Positions 1 to 7,072 of a stretch of 64,000 nucleotides of DNA are shown piece after piece. The first letter of the stretch is position 1, and every line of letters starts with the position of its first letter. This stretch comes from Devosia sp. (lineage in GTDB: Bacteria > Pseudomonadota > Alphaproteobacteria > Rhizobiales > Devosiaceae). The DNA lies in contig NZ_JANQAH010000009.1 in the NCBI RefSeq assembly GCF_024707125.1, positions 806,001 through 870,000 of the forward strand. The letters run 5' to 3'. The notes below the pieces were generated by a model. The model did no database searches. It was not told the origin of the DNA and saw only the letters and a list, made by a program, of their open reading frames with translations. The position numbers and the translations under genes are program-made.

Positions 1-1358
1 CCATCAGCCCCGAACGCGTCGCGCCTCTCTTGCGCAACCTGATCACGCCGACGCGGACACGGGCGCGCATCTATGATCAGCAGGGCCTGCTTATCCTCGA
101 CAGCGACAATATCTATGCGCGCGGCGAGGTAATCCGGCAGCAGATCGACACCTCAAAGTCGCAGCGTTTTTTCCTGTTCGACTGGTGGAACGCCATGATC
201 GCCTGGGCGCCGGGCGACAATTTCTCAAAATACCAGGAATATGGGGCCGACGAGGGGACGCGCTATCCCGAAGTGGCCTCGGCCCTGCAGGGCGCCCCGG
301 CCGATTTCGTGCGCGTCGATGAGCATAACCAGCTTGTTGTTTCCGTAGCCGTGCCGGTGCAGCGCCTGCGCGCTGTGGTCGGCGCCATCCTGCTCTCGAC
401 GGCGCCGGGCGATATCGACTCGGTGGTGGCGCAGGAGCGCTGGAGCATTTTGCGCATCGCCATGATTGCCGCGGGCGTGCAGATCGCGCTGTCGCTGCTG
501 CTGGCCGGCACCATTGCCGGCCCGATGCGGCGCCTGTCGGCGGCGGCCGAGCGGGTGCAGACGGCGGGCAATGCGCGTGCGGAAATTCCAGACCTGACCG
601 ATCGACCCGACGAAATCGGCCATCTCTCAGGCGCGCTGCGGCGCATGACCGATGCGCTCTATAATCGCATCGAAGCCATCGAGCGCTTTGCCGCCGACGT
701 GGCGCATGAGCTGAAGAACCCGCTGACCTCGTTGCGCTCGGCCGTCGAAACGCTGCCGCTGGCCAAGAAGCCGGAAGACCGGGAGCGCCTCAACGCCATC
801 ATCCAGCATGACGTGAAACGCCTCGACCGGCTGATTACCGACATTTCGAGCGCCAGCCGACTCGACGCCGAACTGGCGCGCGAAAGCGCCGAACTGGTCG
901 ATGTCGAAAAGCTGGCCGAGGCCATGGTCGGCATCCAGAAGGACGTGGCGGCAGGCCGGCAGGTCAATGTCGTCATGGGCAAGCGCCTTGGGCGCGGTTC
1001 GACCGTGATCACCGGGCACGAAAGCCGCCTGGCGCAGGTGCTGGCCAATCTGATCGACAATGCGGTGTCGTTTTCGCCAGTCGATGGCACGGTGACGGTG
1101 ACGGTTTCGACGGAGACCGACATGATCGTCGTGACGGTCAGCGACGAGGGCCCGGGCATTACCGGCGATGTCAGCCGCATCTTCCAGCGCTTCTATACGG
1201 ACCGGCCGGAAACCGAGAGCTTTGGCAATCACTCCGGGCTCGGGCTGTCGATTTCCAAGCAGATCGTCGATGCACACAAGGGCACGATCAAGGCGCAGAA
1301 CCGGACGGATCGGTCTGGCGCGCTGTTTACCGTGTCGCTGCCGAAGACGCGGCGGTAA
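1..1358 (+). CDS. chvG: ChvG/ExoS-type sensor histidine kinase, 5' end missing
   Basis: Membrane sensor kinase whose partner in this group is the response regulator ChvI. They form the envelope and acid-stress two-component system of Rhizobiales. The frame is open from base 3, so the N-terminal membrane part lies outside the window. Seen here: a periplasmic sensor region, a membrane segment around bases 450-525, HAMP (GPMRRLSAAAERV), a HisKA box AADVAHELKNPLTSLRS with the phospho-accepting His codon at 705-707, and an ATPase domain with the N box (NLIDNAVSFSP) and G boxes (DEGPGI, GLGLSI). It is followed by hprK, the usual order in Rhizobiales. The identification as ChvG rests on the domain pattern and that order. 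Confidence 0.9.
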   Translation, partial: ISPERVAPLLRNLITPTRTRARIYDQQGLLILDSDNIYARGEVIRQQIDTSKSQRFFLFDWWNAMIAWAPGDNFSKYQEYGADEGTRYPEVASALQGAPADFVRVDEHNQLVVSVAVPVQRLRAVVGAILLSTAPGDIDSVVAQERWSILRIAMIAAGVQIALSLLLAGTIAGPMRRLSAAAERVQTAGNARAEIPDLTDRPDEIGHLSGALRRMTDALYNRIEAIERFAADVAHELKNPLTSLRSAVETLPLAKKPEDRERLNAIIQHDVKRLDRLITDISSASRLDAELARESAELVDVEKLAEAMVGIQKDVAAGRQVNVVMGKRLGRGSTVITGHESRLAQVLANLIDNAVSFSPVDGTVTVTVSTETDMIVVTVSDEGPGITGDVSRIFQRFYTDRPETESFGNHSGLGLSISKQIVDAHKGTIKAQNRTDRSGALFTVSLPKTRR

Positions 1359-1380
1359 TTTTTGGAGATCGTGGCTCTCA

Positions 1381-1497
1381 CACCCCCACCCTTCCTCCCC
1401 CATCAAGGGGGAGGTGGCGTATCCAGTTTTTGGCTAGAATCGTGCCCCACACGCGATCTGCACCTCCCCCTTGATGGGGGAGGCTGGGCGGGGGCGT
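1381..1497. repeat. Long inverted repeat between chvG and hprK
   Basis: Bases 1394-1416 and 1461-1483 are exact reverse complements (23 bp) separated by 44 bp. Each arm is itself a short palindrome of the CTCCCCC-ATCAA-GGGGGAG type. The C-rich and G-rich flanks (1381-1393 and 1484-1497) are also imperfectly complementary. In RNA this would form one large stem or two small hairpins inside the chvG-hprK transcript. It resembles a REP-like element; whether it acts as a terminator or RNA stabiliser is not visible. Confidence 0.8.
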
Positions 1498-1504
1498 CTG
1501 CGCG

Positions 1505-1975
1505 ATGCTGAACGCCAGCGAAAACATCCACGCGACCGCCATTCTGCTCGACGGCAAAGGTGTGCTCCTTCGCGGGCCTTCGGGCTCGGGAAAGTCGCTG
1601 CTCGCTCTCTATCTCCTCGATGTCTTCGGCTCCCGCGGGCGCGATGCCGCGCTGGTTTCCGATGACCGGGTCGACCTCGAAATTGATGGCGCCTCCATCC
1701 GGCTCTACGCCCCAAACGCCATCGCTGGCCTCATTGAACTGCGCGGTCACGGCATTGTCAGCCGGCCCCATCAAAGTGGCAAAAGGCTCGATCTGGTGGT
1801 TGATCTCGTGCCGACCCTTGAACGGATGCCTGAGGAGCACGATTTCAAAGTCAGGCTTTTGGGCCTCGAAATCGCCCGTTGCCCGGTACCACAGGCGGGT
1901 GTGATAGGAATCGAACACCAGCGCCTCTTGATCGAAGAGGCGCTGGGCGCAATCGCTATACCCTCTGGAGGGTGA
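1505..1975 (+). CDS. hprK: HPr kinase/phosphorylase, short alphaproteobacterial form
   Basis: Phosphorylates HPr on a regulatory serine, as part of a regulatory phosphotransferase system that does not transport sugar. The 156-residue protein holds only the kinase domain, as is normal in alphaproteobacteria; the Firmicutes enzyme is about twice as long. The P-loop GPSGSGKS is at residues 24-31, followed by VSDDRVDL and the HprK signature region IELRGHGIV. The ATG at 1505 has no strong ribosome binding site, possibly because translation is linked to chvG upstream. It precedes the EIIA and HPr genes. Confidence 0.92.
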   Translation: MLNASENIHATAILLDGKGVLLRGPSGSGKSLLALYLLDVFGSRGRDAALVSDDRVDLEIDGASIRLYAPNAIAGLIELRGHGIVSRPHQSGKRLDLVVDLVPTLERMPEEHDFKVRLLGLEIARCPVPQAGVIGIEHQRLLIEEALGAIAIPSGG

Positions 1976-2019
1976 CAATTTATCGCTTGCAACCGGTGTC
2001 ATCGGGGGCAAGACTGGCG

Positions 2020-2053
2020 CCCGCTCCCAAATGCACCCGAGGCAGGGAGCGGG
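2020..2053 (+). other. Stem-loop between hprK and EIIA gene
   Basis: CCCGCTCCC (2020-2028) can pair with GGGAGCGGG (2045-2053) around a 16-base loop. No U tract follows, so it is probably an mRNA structure and not a terminator. It lies within the 143-base gap between hprK and the EIIA gene. Confidence 0.45.
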
Positions 2054-2118
2054 GGCTTATTGGACTGGGATGAGGTTGCGTCCTCGAATAAGGCGCAGTC
2101 ATCGTCTGGGGAGAATGC

Positions 2119-2523
2119 ATGATCGGGTTGGTTCTGGTGACGCATGGCGCGCTGGCGGATGAGTTCAAGCTGGCGCTGGAACATGTTGTTGGACCCCAGG
2201 AACAGTGTGAGACCATCGCCATCGGTCCTGAAGACAATGCGGAAACGCGGCGTGAGGACATTCTGGCGGCGATCGACCGGGCCGACAGCGGCGATGGTGT
2301 GATCATTCTCACCGATATGTTCGGCGGCACGCCGTCGAACCTGGCCATTTCAGTGATGCAGAACCGCAATGTCGAGGTGATCGCGGGCGTCAACCTGCCC
2401 ATGCTGGTCAAGCTCGGGCGCGTGCGCGGCGATCTCGCTCTGACCGATGCGGTGGCTCTCGCGCAGGAAGCGGGCCGCAAGTATATTACGGTCGCCAATT
2501 CCATCCTTGGTGGAGCATCCTGA
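2119..2523 (+). CDS. PTS EIIA component, mannose/fructose family
   Basis: A 134-residue EIIA of the mannose family. The phosphorylated histidine is H9 in VLVTHGALAD, and the family motif TDMFGGTPSN follows mid-protein. In alphaproteobacteria this protein takes phosphate from HPr in a regulatory chain without a matching sugar permease. None is visible here, which fits. It ends two bases before the HPr start, so the two are almost certainly co-translated. In Rhizobiales this gene is often called manX or ptsM; I leave the symbol blank. Confidence 0.9.
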   Translation: MIGLVLVTHGALADEFKLALEHVVGPQEQCETIAIGPEDNAETRREDILAAIDRADSGDGVIILTDMFGGTPSNLAISVMQNRNVEVIAGVNLPMLVKLGRVRGDLALTDAVALAQEAGRKYITVANSILGGAS

Positions 2524-2524
2524 A

Positions 2525-2818
2525 ATGGATGGTGATCGTGCCGTCGCCCAGCAACTGACCATCGTCAACCGCAAGGGTTTGCACGCGCGCGCATCGGCGC
2601 GCTTCGTGCGTACGGCGGAGTGTTTTGATGCGTCGTTGCACGTCATCAAGGACGGTCAGTCGGTCAACGGCAATTCCATCATGGGCCTGATGATGCTCGG
2701 GGCCGGGCCGGGCTCGACCATTCTGGTGCAGGCCACCGGCAAGCAGGCGCGCGAGGCGCTGGAAGCCATTGTCGAGCTGGTGAACAACGGCTTTGACGAG
2801 GACAATGAGGGCGTTTGA
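2525..2818 (+). CDS. ptsH: Phosphocarrier protein HPr
   Basis: A 97-residue HPr with the active-site histidine H20 (codon 2582-2584) in NRKGLHARAS and the regulatory-serine region VNGNSIMGLMML, the expected target of the HprK upstream. The start is the ATG at 2525, immediately after the EIIA stop. The open frame extends further upstream, but only inside the EIIA gene. It relays phosphate from enzyme I (not in this window) to EIIA. Confidence 0.93.
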   Translation: MDGDRAVAQQLTIVNRKGLHARASARFVRTAECFDASLHVIKDGQSVNGNSIMGLMMLGAGPGSTILVQATGKQAREALEAIVELVNNGFDEDNEGV

Positions 2819-2913
2819 GGTTTTCTCGCGCTTGACCCGAGGACGTTTCACTTATTTCTGGCGCAGCACGTGCAGGGCCCTCGGGTCAAGCCCGAGCGTG
2901 ACGGCCGGGTGGC

Positions 2914-3237
2914 TCAATTGCAGCCGCGCGATTTTTCGACCGAGGCAATCGTCGCGACATTCTCCCGCTCGACCGCGTTCAGCTTTACCTGCGCCTGATT
3001 GGTGATGAAGCAGCCTTCATTGCCAAAGGCGTTCTTGGCGCGTTGGGTGGAAAAGCAATAGCCGTTCTGCTTGTAGATCCAGTTGCGCACTTCCCACAGC
3101 GACTGGCAGGACAATTGGCGCAGGTCCGAGCGCCGGAAATAGTCGCTGTCGTCGCAGCCGATCATTTCATAGCAATTGGCAAATGCACTCGACATGCTGG
3201 CGAGCATGGCCAGCGTCACGGCAAACCCTCTGAGCAT
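2914..3237 (-). CDS. Small secreted YARHG-type protein
   Basis: A 107-residue protein with a clear signal peptide (MLRGFAVTLAMLASMSSAFA). The cysteine-rich mature part contains LSCQSLWEVRNWIY, NGYCFSTQRA and FGNEGC, which match YARHG-domain proteins of Rhizobiales as I remember them. It probably acts in the periplasm or outside the cell; its molecular role is unknown. I chose the ATG at 3237, since GAGGAGGACAGG lies directly before it on the minus strand. A start at 3282 would place a charged stretch ahead of the signal peptide. It is transcribed against the HPr and VOC genes. Confidence 0.8.
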   Translation of the reverse strand: MLRGFAVTLAMLASMSSAFANCYEMIGCDDSDYFRRSDLRQLSCQSLWEVRNWIYKQNGYCFSTQRAKNAFGNEGCFITNQAQVKLNAVERENVATIASVEKSRGCN

Positions 3238-3405
3238 CCTGTCCTCCTCTTCCCGCTCGATCAAAGCACGGATTGACGACATCAGGAAGATTGCTGATTG
3301 GGGCGGTTTGGGCGAACGAAGCCTTCGGTGTCGTTTCCATAGAAGTTGCGATGCCGCGGGCCTAGATTGAGTTCAGTTCAAGTTCAGCCCTTTTGGGAGG
3401 TCGGC

Positions 3406-4329
3406 ATGATCGACACATCCGTTCAGACAGTGGTGAAGTCAAAACCTCAATTGCCGCTCAGCACGACGCTGGGCCCGGTTCATATCGCCGTGACCGATCG
3501 CGCCCGTGCGCTTGCCATCTGGCAGGATGTGGTCGGGCTCGAGCTGATCGCCGAGACGGGCAATCTCTTGCAGCTCGGTGCGGGCGGAAAAGTGCTGATC
3601 GTGCTCGAAACGGGTGCCGTGCGTCCCGCCGTGCCGCGCAGCATCGGGCTCTATCATGTTGCCGTGCATGTGCCGGCCCGGGTGGACCTGGCACAGATGG
3701 CGGTGCGGGCGCTGCAGCGCAATGTGCGCATTTCCCCGACCGACCACCTCGTCAGCGAAGCCATCTATCTCTGGGATTTTGACGGCAACGGCATCGAGAT
3801 CACCTTCGAGACGCCGTGGCGCGGCTCGCTGGGCGATCCCGAAAAGGGTGAAACCTATGCCCTGACTGCCGAGGGAAAACCGCATTCGGGACGCGAACCC
3901 ATCGACCTCGATGGCCTCCTGGGCGAATTGGGCCCGGCACCGGTGCTTGCTCCGCGCATGCCTGCCGGGACGCGGATCGGGCATATCCATGTGCATGTGA
4001 ATGACCTCAACATGGCCATGGATTTTTATCGCGACGTCATCGGCTTTGCCGGTTTTCTGCTGATCAATTCCTTCGGCATGGGCGATGTCGGGCTCGACTA
4101 CATGCCCCATACCGTGGCGTTCAACATCTGGTCCGGCCCCAATGCCGGCCTGCCGCCGGCGGGATCGGCGGGCCTGCGCTGGTTCACCATTGCCGTGCCT
4201 GGGGCCGAGCATTTCGATGCGGTTGTCGGCCGGCTGGAAAAGGCCGGAGCGCCGATCGAACGGCTGGACAAGGGCATTGAAACGCAGGATCCCTTCGGCA
4301 ATCGCATTCGCGTAGTCTTGGCAAACTAA
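3406..4329 (+). CDS. VOC-family dioxygenase (catechol 2,3-dioxygenase-like)
   Basis: A 307-residue protein with two glyoxalase/bleomycin/dioxygenase folds. The first starts LGPVHIAVTDRARAL, with an HVAVH-like strand YHVAVHVP and ITFETPWRG. The second starts GHIHVHVNDLNMAMDFYRDV. The length and layout match CatE-like extradiol dioxygenases, which cleave aromatic diols with metal held by two His and one Glu. The start at 3406 follows GGGAGGTCGGC, while upstream in-frame starts lack a site. No aromatic degradation genes sit nearby, so the substrate cannot be named. Confidence 0.82.
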   Translation: MIDTSVQTVVKSKPQLPLSTTLGPVHIAVTDRARALAIWQDVVGLELIAETGNLLQLGAGGKVLIVLETGAVRPAVPRSIGLYHVAVHVPARVDLAQMAVRALQRNVRISPTDHLVSEAIYLWDFDGNGIEITFETPWRGSLGDPEKGETYALTAEGKPHSGREPIDLDGLLGELGPAPVLAPRMPAGTRIGHIHVHVNDLNMAMDFYRDVIGFAGFLLINSFGMGDVGLDYMPHTVAFNIWSGPNAGLPPAGSAGLRWFTIAVPGAEHFDAVVGRLEKAGAPIERLDKGIETQDPFGNRIRVVLAN

Positions 4330-4375
4330 AAGCCAGTCTGCTGCGTTTTGCTTCAAGCTGGGCAAGGGGGAAGAC

Positions 4376-4921
4376 ATGCGCACTGCAGATGACGTCCTGA
4401 ACTTCTGGTTCGTCGAGCACGGACCGGAAGACTGGTTTGCCGGCAAGGCCGAGTTTGATGCCAAGATCGCGGAGGTCTTTGGCCAGACCCATTCCCATGT
4501 CTCCAAGGGCGAGGCTTGGGAATGGCGGGCCAAACCGTCCGGACGACTGGCCGAGATCATCGTGCTCGACCAGTTCTCGCGCCAGCTGTTCCGCAATTCG
4601 CCGCTCGCCTTCGCACAGGACAAGATGGCGCTGGTGCTGGCGCAGGAAATGGTCGGGCAGGGGCTCGATATGCGCTTCGAGCAGCCGCGGCGGGGTTTTA
4701 TCTATTTGCCCTTCATGCACGCGGAATCGGCGGCGATCCAGTCGGCCTCGGTGCGGCTCTATGAGGCGCTGGGGGACGAGGATCAGCTCAAATATGCGGT
4801 CGCCCATCGCGAGACGGTCGACCGCTTTGGGCGTTTTCCCTTCCGGAACGCGCCGCTAGGGCGCGAGAGCACGAAGGAAGAGCTGGCCTATATGGAAGAG
4901 CAGGCTGAGCGGAAGTTTTAG
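4376..4921 (+). CDS. DUF924 family protein
   Basis: A 181-residue soluble protein with family landmarks ADDVLNFWFVEHGPEDWF near the N terminus, IIVLDQFSRQLFRNSP in the middle, and GFIYLPFMHAES. These proteins are helical and TPR-like with no settled function. The start follows GGGGGAAGAC. It lies 46 bases after the VOC gene in the same direction, so the two may be co-transcribed. A REP pair follows the stop. Confidence 0.88.
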   Translation: MRTADDVLNFWFVEHGPEDWFAGKAEFDAKIAEVFGQTHSHVSKGEAWEWRAKPSGRLAEIIVLDQFSRQLFRNSPLAFAQDKMALVLAQEMVGQGLDMRFEQPRRGFIYLPFMHAESAAIQSASVRLYEALGDEDQLKYAVAHRETVDRFGRFPFRNAPLGRESTKEELAYMEEQAERKF

Positions 4922-4944
4922 TTTTTTGCAACTTCCCCCACGGT

Positions 4945-5007
4945 GTCATTCCCGCGAAAGCGGGAATCCCGTGCCGAAACAGAGATCCCCGCTTTCGCGG
5001 GGATGAC
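4945..5007. repeat. REP pair, CCCGC-GAAA-GCGGG type
   Basis: Two facing palindromes: 4948-4967 (CCCGC-GAAA-GCGGG core) and 4985-5004 (CCCCGC-TTTC-GCGGGG core), with GTCAT at the left end and ATGAC at the right. The same pattern recurs at 24266-24332 and 60469-60533, and in a variant at 20846-20913. It sits between convergent genes. Confidence 0.88.
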
Positions 5008-5036
5008 GTGGTGTTTGGGCAAGGGGAAGAGGGCGT

Positions 5037-6278
5037 TTAGAACGCCCATTCACCCTTGCGCATGACCGGCTCGACCGTGCCGTCGGCATGAACGCCGTCG
5101 ATGTCGATCTGGTCCGACCCGATCATCCAGTCGATATGGATGAGGCTCTTATTGCCGCCTTGTGCAAAGATCTGGTCGGGCGAAAGTTCCTTGCCGCCTT
5201 CAAAGCAGTCGGCATAGCACTGGCCCATGGCGATGTGGCACGAGGCGTTTTCGTCGTAGAGCGTGTTGTAGAACAGGATGCCCGAGGCCGAGATCGGCGA
5301 GGAATGCGGCACGAGGGCCACTTCGCCGAGGCGGCGGGCGCCTTCATCGGTGTCGAGCACCTTGTTGAAGACGTCCTGGCCCTTGGTGGCCTTGAGTTCG
5401 ACAAGAACGCCGCCTTCGAAGCGCGCCTGGATGTTTTCGATCAGCGTGCCGTTGTGCGAGAGCGGCTTGGTGGCAGCCACGGTGCCTTCGACGCGCAGGC
5501 GATGCGGGGTCGTGAACACTTCTTCGGTCGGAATGTTGGGGTTGCAGGTGACGCCATTCTTGGCTTCCGACGCGCCGCCCTTCCAGCGGTGACCATCGGC
5601 AAGGCCAATGGTGAGGTCAGTGCCCGGACCCTTGTACTTGAGGGAAGAAAACTTCTTGCCGTTGAGCCAGGTCCAGCGCGCCTTGAGGTTGGCATTGTGC
5701 GCCTTCCAGGCGGCAATCGGGTCGTCCTGATCGACGCGTGACGCCTTGAAGATGGCATCGGCGAGCTTAGCGATCGCGACGTCTTCGGCATCGTTTGGGA
5801 AGACCAGCTTGGCCCAGGCCGGGGTCGGGTAGGAAACGATGTTCCAGTTGATATCAAAGCCGGTGATCAGCTCCAGCGCCGGGCGATAGGCGGCTGAATT
5901 GGCGCGGTTGGCGCGCGAGACTTTTTCCGAGTCCTGGCCGGCCAGCATCATCGGATTGTCGCCCGAAATGGCAAGGCGCGCGGTATTGTTCTTGTAGGCC
6001 TCGGCCATGCCCGCATAGAGCCAGCCCGCGGCGCGATCAAAGCTCTTGTCATTGGCATATTTGTAGCGGGCGAGCGTTGCTTCCTCGTCGGAATAGATCG
6101 AGGTGACGAGGCCAGCGCCGGCCTTATAGGCATGCTCGGTGATGCGGCGCACCAGCGGCGCCGCGACCATCGGCGCTGTGATGATGAGATCCTGGCCCTC
6201 GGCCAGTTGCAGGCCGACCTTGATCGCCACTTCGCCGAGTTTGTCGAGTTTGGTGGGATCGATGGGGGAATTGCTCAT
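5037..6278 (-). CDS. M29-family metallo-aminopeptidase
   Basis: A 413-residue aminopeptidase of the thermophilic AmpS/PepS family, which removes N-terminal residues using two metal ions. Family landmarks are CNPNIPTEEVFTTPHR (metal-binding Glu), SHNGTLIEN, HIAMGQCY and HIDWMIGSDQIDIDG near the C terminus. The length is normal. The start is the ATG at 6278 (MSNSPIDPTKL); the open frame extends 33 codons upstream, but that part does not look like an M29 N terminus. It is a single gene, cytosolic, with no signal peptide. Confidence 0.9.
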   Translation of the reverse strand: MSNSPIDPTKLDKLGEVAIKVGLQLAEGQDLIITAPMVAAPLVRRITEHAYKAGAGLVTSIYSDEEATLARYKYANDKSFDRAAGWLYAGMAEAYKNNTARLAISGDNPMMLAGQDSEKVSRANRANSAAYRPALELITGFDINWNIVSYPTPAWAKLVFPNDAEDVAIAKLADAIFKASRVDQDDPIAAWKAHNANLKARWTWLNGKKFSSLKYKGPGTDLTIGLADGHRWKGGASEAKNGVTCNPNIPTEEVFTTPHRLRVEGTVAATKPLSHNGTLIENIQARFEGGVLVELKATKGQDVFNKVLDTDEGARRLGEVALVPHSSPISASGILFYNTLYDENASCHIAMGQCYADCFEGGKELSPDQIFAQGGNKSLIHIDWMIGSDQIDIDGVHADGTVEPVMRKGEWAF

Positions 6279-6434
6279 CGGGGCAAAGCCTTCTTTTTGT
6301 TGAATCGGTTGGCCGAAGCCTATCGTCCCCAAATGCGCCGCGCCACCCGCGCAAATCGTAAAATCCGTTGATCTCAATCAAGGTTGGCCGCCCGGCGCGG
6401 GCGGATATGGAGCCATCACCTTTGGAGGCTTTCC

Positions 6435-6551
6435 ATGACCGTTCTCATTGTTGCCGTCGCCATTATCTTCGGTGCCTTCGCCGCTGCCATGGCCTATGCC
6501 GAATTCCAGACCCGCGGGATTTTCGCACCGGGAGCGAAGAAGCCGGAATAG
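6435..6551 (+). CDS. 38-residue single-pass membrane peptide
   Basis: A short gene starting at the ATG at 6435, eight bases after TTTGGAGG. The peptide begins MTVLIVAVAIIFGAFAAAMA, a hydrophobic helix, and ends in a short polar tail with PGAKKPE. The strong ribosome binding site and clean helix-plus-tail layout support a real gene; conservation was not checked. Function unknown. Confidence 0.6.
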   Translation: MTVLIVAVAIIFGAFAAAMAYAEFQTRGIFAPGAKKPE

Positions 6552-6600
6552 GTGGCCTAACGCAACTCTCGGCCACCTCCTCCACGATCAACCCATCATC

Positions 6601-6671
6601 GTCACCACCGGGCTTGTCCCGGTGGTCCATGCGGAGGCGAGATGGATTGCCGGGACAAGCCCGGCAATGAC
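6601..6671. repeat. REP pair, ACCACCGG-CCGGTGGT type
   Basis: Palindrome 6601-6626 with arms ACCACCGG/CCGGTGGT, then 6646-6671 with arms ATTGCCGGG/CCCGGCAAT. Single copies of the first unit occur at 55827-55850 and 60425-60450. Confidence 0.8.
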
Positions 6672-6792
6672 GACGGAGAAGTTTTCAAGGCGCTCCGGCA
6701 ACGCCAGTGCTGCAACGCCTGTCGCCGACCGCCCCACTGTGCCCCGGCGGCACCACACGCCAATTTCCATCGCAAAACCTATTGGCAAAGGC

Positions 6793-6816
6793 GAACGGTT
6801 TGGCTATCAACCGTTC
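6793..6816 (+). other. Stem-loop upstream of leader peptide
   Basis: GAACGGTT (6793-6800) pairs perfectly with AACCGTTC (6809-6816) around an eight-base loop. It lies 37 bases upstream of the leader ATG. The stretch 6552-6852 holds a REP pair, this hairpin and no other gene that I can see. Confidence 0.55.
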
Positions 6817-6852
6817 ACCGCTTCATTTTCTTTGAACCTAGGGAGGCGTTGC

Positions 6853-6900
6853 ATGACAGCATTTATGATCGCTTCCCCGTTTGGCATCGGCCGACCTTAG
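6853..6900 (+). CDS. 15-residue putative leader peptide (MTAFMIASPFGIGRP)
   Basis: ATG at 6853, preceded by GGGAGGCGTTGC, a strong ribosome binding site; TAG at 6898-6900. The peptide MTAFMIASPFGIGRP ends in Pro followed by stop. Ten bases after the stop comes an intrinsic terminator (6910-6950), and 173 bases after the stop the ABC exporter begins. This is the layout of a translated leader with an attenuator. A terminal Pro-stop is also where the TnaC leader stalls ribosomes; applying that here is inference. I do not recognise the peptide. Confidence 0.55.
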   Translation: MTAFMIASPFGIGRP

Positions 6901-6909
6901 GTCCCTGCC

Positions 6910-6950
6910 AACCGCGGCCCGCCGTTTAGGCCAGCCGCCCGCGGTTTTCT
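6910..6950 (+). terminator. Intrinsic terminator/attenuator ahead of ABC exporter
   Basis: AACCGCGG (6910-6917) pairs with CCGCGGTT (6939-6946), followed by TTCTCTTT. It sits between the leader peptide stop and the exporter start, where it would end transcription before the exporter unless something prevents it. Confidence 0.7.
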
Positions 6951-7072
6951 CTTTCCTTCCCTTCTGCAGACCCGACCGGCCCGACAGGGTCATTGTCTCG
7001 CCCGGTCAGTTTTGTGCCTTTCATAGCCCTTTTTGAGGAGCCGGCTGCCGGAGAACGGGGCCGGACTGCCAA

